A DNA stretch of 9,867 nt, taken from an uncultured Faecalibacterium sp. GTDB taxonomy: Bacteria > Bacillota > Clostridia > Oscillospirales > Ruminococcaceae. Within the stretch, counting starts at the first letter, position 1. The number at the start of each line of letters is the position of its first letter. Made by a program: the position numbers and the translations under genes. Shown in pieces: positions 6,182 to 9,867 of the stretch. The notes beneath the pieces are model-generated. The model was not told the origin of the DNA. It did no database searches and worked only from the letters and a program-made list of their open reading frames with translations. The stretch is taken from the NCBI GenBank assembly GCA_934561115.1, contig CAKTFS010000043.1, forward strand, positions 1-9,867, given 5' to 3'.

Positions 6182-8797
6182 TCAGAGGGCGGTGGTCTGG
6201 GGTACCAGCCGGAAGAGCATGACTGGAAGCGCGCTGTTTGCAAAATCCAGCGTATAGATGCACTTTCCGCGCTTTGCTTCAAACGGCAGCTCGGTCTGCG
6301 TGCCGTCCGGGGCAATGCGCACAAGCGTTTTGCCTTCCAGCAGTTTGGCGGGCAGCGCAAGCCTTACCCGGCCGGTGGGCTGCATCAGGCTGCCTGCGGT
6401 TTCAAAGGCCACACTCAGGTATTCCCCATTCGTCCGTGCGGTCACATCCTCCGCAGAAAGACTGCCGCTGAGCGGCCATGCCGTTGCGGCGTCGATCTTT
6501 TCCAGCTGCGCGGCGTTTTCTGCCTGCCCGCACACGGGGCAGAAGATCAGCGTTTCGCCTTCCGCAGTGCGGAAGGTAAACTTCCGGCAATCGGTGCTGC
6601 CGATGTGCACGCAGCCCTGCCGCAGGCAGCCGGCGCTCTGCGAGCCGGTTCCGTTCGGGGACCATGCACCGAACTGGTGTCCCAGCTTATCGGTCGGGTC
6701 TGCGGTGTAGCTGTCCTTGCAGCGGGAGCAGGTAAAAACGGTGTAGCCGTCTGCTTCACAGGTGGGGTCTACGGTAACAGCCTGATAATCATGATTCAGT
6801 GCGGGCTGCTCCGCATAGGTGGTATGGTCGCAGCGGGAGCAGGTGTCGTAAGCGTTCCAGCCGATTTCCGTACAGGTGGGGGCTTGCGCTGCGTGCTGCA
6901 CCAAATTATGGTTCAGCGCGGCTTTTTCCTGATAAGTGGTATAGTTGCAGCCGGAGCGGGAACAGGTGTCGTAGGCGTTCCAACCCTTTTCCGTACAGGT
7001 AGGGGCCTTTGCTTCGTGATGCACCAGATCATGGTTCAGTGCGGACAACTCCGCGTAGGTGGTATAGTCGCAGCGGGAGCAGGTTTCGTAAGCATTCCAG
7101 CCGATTTCCGTACAGGTGGCGGCTTTCGCGTCATGATGCACCAAATCATGGTTCAGCGCGGACAGCTCCGCGTAGGTGGTATAGTCGCAGCGGGAACAGG
7201 TGTCGTAAGCGTCCCAGCCGATTCCCGTGCAGGTGGGGGCTTGCGCTGCGTGCTGCTTCAAATCATGGTTCAGTGCGGACAGCTCTGCATAGGTGGTATA
7301 ATCGCAGCGGGAACAGGTGTCGTAGGCGTTCCAGCCGATTCCCGTACAGGTGGCGGCTTTTGCATCGTGGTGCACCAAGTCATGTTTCAGTGCGGATAGT
7401 TCCGCATAGGTGGTATAGTCGCAGCGGGAGCAGGTATCGTAAGCATTCCAGCCGATTGCCGTACAGGTGGGGGCTTGCGCTGCGTGCTGCACCAAGTCAT
7501 GGTTCAGTGCGGACAGCTCCGCGTAGGTGGTATAGTCGCAGCGGGAGCAGGTTTCGTAAGCGTTCCAGCCGATTTCCGTGCAGGTGGGGGCTTTTGCTGC
7601 GTGCTGCTTCAAATCATGTTTCAGTGCGGGCTGCTCCGCATAGGTGGTATGGTCGCAGCGGGAGCAGGTTTCGTAAGCATCCCAGCCGATTTCCGTGCAG
7701 GTGGCGGCTTTTGCTGCGTGCTGCTTCAAATCATGTTTCAGTTCGGGCAGCTCTGCATAGGTGGTATGGTCGCAGCGGGAGCAGGTTTCGTAAGCATCCC
7801 AGCCGATTTCCGTACAGGTGGGGGCTTTTGCTGCGTGATGCCTCAGATCATGCTGTGCGGGCAGTTCTTTGCGGGTGGTATAGTTGCAGCCGGAGCGAGA
7901 GCAGGCTTCGTAAGCATCCCAGCCGATTTCCGTACAGGTGGGAGCTTTTGCTGCGTATTGCTTCAAATCATGGTTCAGTACGGGCAGCACCTGACTGGTG
8001 GAATAGTCGCAGAGCCAGCATCTAACGTAAGCAAAGCCGATTTCCGTACAGGTGGGGGCTTTTGTCACGTACTGCCTTAGATTATGGTTCTTCAGTGCAG
8101 GCAGCTCCACATAATCGGTATAGTCGCAGCGGGAACAGGTTTTGTAAGCATCCCAGCCGATTTCCTTACAGGTGGCGGGTTTTGCTTGGTGGTACACAAA
8201 ATCATGTTTCAGTGCGGGGATTTCTCGATAAGTGGTATAGTTGCAGCCGGAGCGGGAGCAGGTGTCGTAAGCCTTCCAGCCGATCTCCGTACAGGTGGCG
8301 GCTTTCGCTTCGTGATGCACCAAGTCGTGACCGCCGTAGTACTGCCCTCCGCAAGTGGTGCACTTTCCCTGCGTGGTGCAGGTCGCGCTACTGTCGCCGC
8401 CGCAGTTTTCGGTCTCTCGGCGGTTGCAGCGATTGCAGATTTTGAGGTGCATATTCATGTTGCGAATGGGCTTCCACCCGTCCCAGTCGTGACCGAGAAC
8501 GCCGTATTCCGCGCCGCATTTTTCACAGATTTTTCCTGTGATGCAGGTGAACGTTCCGGTGCCGCCGGAGTGTTTCTCACCAAACTTATAATGGATTTTG
8601 CAGTTCGGGCATTCATTTTTTACAATGATCGAATGGTACTTTGAATCATATTGTTTATATTCGATGACCTCATCTTCTCTAACATACCCACAGCCGCATT
8701 TTATCGTGACTGTTTCTGCCGCCGCTTTTAACACGATCCCCGGTATCAGGCACACCATTGCCAGCACCGTCAAACACCGGATCAGCCATTTTTTCAT
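6182..8797 (-). CDS. Secreted Cys-rich tandem-repeat protein of unknown function
   Basis: 871 aa. Residues 1-27 are a Sec signal peptide with a probable cut after Ala27 (LKAAA|E); Cys16 does not sit in a valid lipobox. Residues 28-156 form a Cys-rich head with paired cysteines (34/36, 63/66, 91/94, 121/124, 146/149). Residues 157-668 are 13 tandem units of mostly 39 aa, and 669-706 is a degenerate 14th. A typical unit runs HDL-x-x-H-x-A-x-A-P-T-C-T-E-I-G-W then NAYETCSRCDYTTYAEL, with Cys at unit positions 13, 24 and 27 and His at position 1. The tail has one more CPVC (753-756) and a beta-rich C-terminal domain (about 785-868). No LPxTG, membrane anchor or catalytic motif is visible, so it is probably released or held by non-covalent contacts. 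Metal binding is plausible from the Cys/His spacing but unproven. The ATG has AGGAGGG 6 nt upstream (8804-8810). It is co-directional with the TetR gene, 28 nt downstream of it. Function not recognised. Confidence 0.85.
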   Translation of the reverse strand: MKKWLIRCLTVLAMVCLIPGIVLKAAAETVTIKCGCGYVREDEVIEYKQYDSKYHSIIVKNECPNCKIHYKFGEKHSGGTGTFTCITGKICEKCGAEYGVLGHDWDGWKPIRNMNMHLKICNRCNRRETENCGGDSSATCTTQGKCTTCGGQYYGGHDLVHHEAKAATCTEIGWKAYDTCSRSGCNYTTYREIPALKHDFVYHQAKPATCKEIGWDAYKTCSRCDYTDYVELPALKNHNLRQYVTKAPTCTEIGFAYVRCWLCDYSTSQVLPVLNHDLKQYAAKAPTCTEIGWDAYEACSRSGCNYTTRKELPAQHDLRHHAAKAPTCTEIGWDAYETCSRCDHTTYAELPELKHDLKQHAAKAATCTEIGWDAYETCSRCDHTTYAEQPALKHDLKQHAAKAPTCTEIGWNAYETCSRCDYTTYAELSALNHDLVQHAAQAPTCTAIGWNAYDTCSRCDYTTYAELSALKHDLVHHDAKAATCTGIGWNAYDTCSRCDYTTYAELSALNHDLKQHAAQAPTCTGIGWDAYDTCSRCDYTTYAELSALNHDLVHHDAKAATCTEIGWNAYETCSRCDYTTYAELSALNHDLVHHEAKAPTCTEKGWNAYDTCSRSGCNYTTYQEKAALNHNLVQHAAQAPTCTEIGWNAYDTCSRCDHTTYAEQPALNHDYQAVTVDPTCEADGYTVFTCSRCKDSYTADPTDKLGHQFGAWSPNGTGSQSAGCLRQGCVHIGSTDCRKFTFRTAEGETLIFCPVCGQAENAAQLEKIDAATAWPLSGSLSAEDVTARTNGEYLSVAFETAGSLMQPTGRVRLALPAKLLEGKTLVRIAPDGTQTELPFEAKRGKCIYTLDFANSALPVMLFRLVPQTTAL
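6680..8329 (-). repeat. Tandem array of 117-bp units encoding 39-aa Cys repeats (13 units plus one degenerate)
   Basis: Read on the - strand from 8329 downward, the unit boundaries in protein numbering are H157, H198, H238, H276, H316, H355, H394, H433, H472, H511, H550, H589, H630 and H669 (degenerate, ends at 706). Units 5-11 and 13 are all 39 aa. Units 1 and 12 have 41, units 2 and 4 have 40, and units 3 and 14 have 38. The central units are nearly identical at DNA level, while the outer units have drifted. This is the pattern expected when arrays grow and shrink by unequal exchange in the middle. Every change keeps the frame. Confidence 0.92.
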
Positions 8798-8825
8798 GTT
8801 GCTCCCTCCTTGCCTTCAAATCTTG

Positions 8826-9506
8826 TTATCCTTTCAGATCAAACTGCACGGACAGCGATGCAAGCACGGCATCTACCACCTTCCGCGCCTCGGCAAGCAT
8901 ATCGATCTCCGCCACAAAAGCGATGACCTGCTCGCGCTCCTGCGCGGGGACCTGCAGCGCACTCAGGCTCATGCTCAGATAGCGCCGTATCTTGCGCTCC
9001 AGCGTAAAGTAGGGGTCGCACCGCCGTGCCATATAGCCGCGCATCATGCCAGCCGTGCCCAGCTCCATCTCGTAGAAATCGCACTCGGCGCACCCGGGCA
9101 GATACGCGCTGAACGCCGCCTGCAGCTCCGCCGTGGTGCTGCGGTGGATGATCTCCGCCGTGGCGGGGAAGGTGTACGCCTCCACATAGATATCCCGCAG
9201 ATTCTCGCTCAGCTCGGTCAGCGCCAGCTGCAAAGCCGTTTCCACCGCGTAAAGGTACACCGGCGAGGGGGCGTTTGCCGCCAGCGGCCTTACCGCGCCG
9301 AACTGCCTGCTGAACATCATGCCGATCAGCTCGGTCAGCACGCCGTCCTTGGTGCGGAAAATATTCTGGAACGACCCGGCGGAAACATCTGCTTCCTTTA
9401 AAATTTCTGCCACCTTGGTGTTCGTGTAGCCTTTTTCCAGAAAAAGCCGGACACAGGCGGTCAATATCCGCCGTTTTGCTTCCTTGCTGTCGTATCTGCG
9501 CGCCAT
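8826..9506 (-). CDS. TetR/AcrR-family transcriptional regulator, probably autoregulatory
   Basis: 226 aa, typical TetR size. The N-terminal DNA-binding domain (PF00440 type) covers about 8-55: AKRRILTACVRLFLEKGY (10-27) followed by the helix-turn-helix with TKVAEILKEADVSAGSFQNI (30-49). The C-terminal ligand/dimer half (about 65-226) is mostly helical and not assignable to a known ligand. It holds a CAEC at 139-142 and a further Cys163, plus Cys18 in the DNA-binding half. I chose the ATG at 9506 because it gives the normal short N-terminal arm; an AAGG sits about 10 nt upstream, a modest ribosome site. It is first in the unit with the Cys-repeat gene, and its promoter carries matching half-sites, so repression of both genes is the simplest model. 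The inducer is unknown. Confidence 0.9.
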   Translation of the reverse strand: MARRYDSKEAKRRILTACVRLFLEKGYTNTKVAEILKEADVSAGSFQNIFRTKDGVLTELIGMMFSRQFGAVRPLAANAPSPVYLYAVETALQLALTELSENLRDIYVEAYTFPATAEIIHRSTTAELQAAFSAYLPGCAECDFYEMELGTAGMMRGYMARRCDPYFTLERKIRRYLSMSLSALQVPAQEREQVIAFVAEIDMLAEARKVVDAVLASLSVQFDLKG

Positions 9507-9527
9507 GGGGAATCATCCTTTTCTATA

Positions 9528-9559
9528 ATTGGTTTCTAACCCAATTATATATTGGTTTA
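9528..9559. promoter_or_regulatory. Probable TetR operator: three ATTGGTTT-type half-sites over the -10 region
   Basis: Half-sites are ATTGGTTT at 9528-9535, AACCCAAT at 9538-9545 (inverted, one mismatch) and ATTGGTTT at 9551-9558. The pair 9537-9545 / 9551-9559 makes a 23-bp palindrome (8 of 9 arm positions match) centred at 9548, covering the -10 box; the core CCAAT-TATAT-ATTGG is perfect. The pair 9528-9535 / 9538-9545 makes a second, tighter palindrome over the transcription start. This placement in front of a TetR gene is the classical arrangement for autorepression. Binding itself is inferred. Confidence 0.65.
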
Positions 9560-9572
9560 AAAATTGCGTCAA
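9544..9572 (-). promoter_or_regulatory. Near-consensus promoter of the TetR / Cys-repeat operon
   Basis: On the - strand, TTGACG (9572-9567) is followed after exactly 17 bp by TATAAT (9549-9544), eleven of twelve consensus positions. Transcription would start near 9537 and give a leader of about 30 nt before the TetR ATG. Such a strong core suits a promoter normally held off by a repressor. Confidence 0.82.
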
Positions 9573-9712
9573 GTAAACTTTTCAGGGCGTATTTTGGGCA
9601 GTTTGACGGGGGGGAACTTTCTGCATGTGTGCAAAGGTGCGCAGCCGGGCAAAATAAAGCCCACCGGGACATTGCTGCTCTCCGCTGCCGCAGCCAGACA
9701 GGGGGCAGCAGC
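9573..9712. other. Gene-free stretch upstream of the TetR promoter
   Basis: I find no convincing gene here. Short frames exist on both strands, but they lack good ribosome sites or run through terminators. Visible items are a run of seven G at 9608-9614 and an 8-bp inverted repeat, TTGCTGCT (9672-9679) with AGCAGCAA (9707-9714), with a 27-nt interior. It may be the 3' tail region of a leftward transcript from beyond the window. Confidence 0.4.
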
Positions 9713-9748
9713 AAAAAAGGGCACTGATTGCAATGCAATACAGCGCCC
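9713..9748 (-). terminator. Intrinsic terminator for a leftward transcript from outside the window
   Basis: Read on the - strand: GGGCGCTG (9748-9741), a central ATTGC/GCAAT extension of the stem with a 3-nt loop, then CAGTGCCC (9726-9719) and six T (9718-9713). The stem has one mismatch and one bulge. The orientation implies a - strand transcript entering from the right edge, whose gene lies beyond base 9867. Confidence 0.6.
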
Positions 9749-9774
9749 TACATCATCGGACATGGATAATACCG

Positions 9775-9804
9775 ACCGTGCAAAAACCGTGCAGAAACCG
9801 TGCA
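9775..9804 (+). repeat. Three direct copies of ACCGTGCA at 11-bp spacing
   Basis: ACCGTGCA occurs at 9775-9782, 9786-9793 and 9797-9804, each start 11 bp after the last, close to one helical turn. The filler between copies is AAA and then GAA. The stretch sits between two terminator-like hairpins and outside any gene I accept. It could be a protein-binding array or simple local duplication. Confidence 0.6.
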
Positions 9805-9814
9805 GCCATGGCTT

Positions 9815-9860
9815 ACAAAACAAAAAAGCCATGAAATCTTTCGATTTCACGGCATTTTTT
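9815..9860. terminator. Hairpin terminator with T-runs on both strands
   Basis: TGAAATC (9832-9838) pairs with GATTTCA (9843-9849) around a TTTC loop, and GCC (9828-9830) pairs with GGC (9851-9853) across one A-C mismatch. TTTTTT follows at 9855-9860 on the + strand; on the - strand the A-run 9822-9827 gives TTTTTT directly after the stem. No + strand gene ends here, so the - strand use, or bidirectional insulation, is more likely. An alternative stem, CATGGCTT (9807-9814) with AAGCCATG (9826-9833), overlaps its left arm. Confidence 0.6.
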
Positions 9861-9867
9861 GGTGCGA

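Noticed and set aside
3994..6360. A 788-codon open frame on the - strand opposite oppD and oppF
   Set aside because: It overlaps two intact ATPase genes and crosses the bidirectional terminator; no recognisable domain.
6605..8080. Repetitive + strand open frames opposite the Cys-repeat gene, which could pass for a second repeat protein
   Set aside because: A 117-bp unit is a multiple of three, so other frames stay open as well. The - strand frame has the signal peptide, ribosome site and operon context.
6680..8329. CRISPR array as an explanation for the regular repeats
   Set aside because: The units are contiguous 117-bp coding repeats that all keep frame, with no unique spacers and no cas genes.
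8839..9516. Alternative frame of 225 aa overlapping the TetR gene
   Set aside because: Arg/Gly-rich shadow with no domain; the accepted frame has a full TetR helix-turn-helix.
9672..9714. TTGCTGCT/AGCAGCAA inverted repeat as a terminator or anti-terminator
   Set aside because: The 27-nt interior and lack of a proper T-run next to the stem make it weak; it merely abuts the better hairpin at 9719-9748.
9569..9850. A 93-codon - strand frame at the right edge
   Set aside because: It would be read through two terminator-like hairpins, has no good ribosome site and no recognisable domain.

Overview
The window looks like chromosomal DNA from a fairly GC-rich, anaerobic gut Firmicute. A Faecalibacterium-like member of the Oscillospiraceae is my best guess. 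The reasons are a lipoprotein-anchored solute-binding protein with a Ser/Ala/Gly linker, strong Gly-Gly-Ala-Gly-Gly Shine-Dalgarno sites, a strong preference for G or C at third codon positions, and a secreted protein with Cys-rich TCTEIGW...CSRC repeats of a kind seen in gut Clostridia. This assignment is inference; there is no rRNA or other marker gene here.

Left part (about 1-6150, + strand): a complete oligopeptide/dipeptide ABC importer operon, oppA-oppB-oppC-oppD-oppF. A likely promoter (-10 at 46-51) leads into a leader of about 115 nt that can fold into two clean hairpins. It is followed by oppA (binding lipoprotein with a twin-arginine-like signal), an intrinsic terminator that separates oppA from the rest, then oppB and oppC (permeases) and oppD and oppF (ATPases). 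oppB-F are packed with gaps of 0-13 nt. The internal terminator should give much more binding protein than membrane/ATPase complex. A strong bidirectional terminator at about 6103-6157 ends this operon and also the one arriving from the right.

Right part (about 6180-9580, - strand): a two-gene unit. A TetR-family regulator (8826-9506) is followed after 28 nt by a large secreted Cys-rich repeat protein (6182-8797, 871 aa). The unit is read from a near-consensus promoter (TTGACG, 17 bp, TATAAT). The -10 box lies inside a palindrome built from ATTGGTTT half-sites, so the TetR protein very probably represses its own operon, including the repeat protein. The repeat protein carries 13 tandem 39-aa units (117 bp of DNA each) plus one degenerate unit. 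Each unit has a conserved Cys-x10-Cys-x2-Cys-x12-His pattern. The regulator itself has a CxxC in its ligand-binding half. I regard this regulator/Cys-repeat pair as the most promising little-described system in the window.

Right edge (about 9573-9867): no credible gene. It holds an intrinsic terminator for a leftward transcript coming from outside the window, three 11-bp-spaced copies of ACCGTGCA, and a further hairpin terminator with T-runs on both strands.
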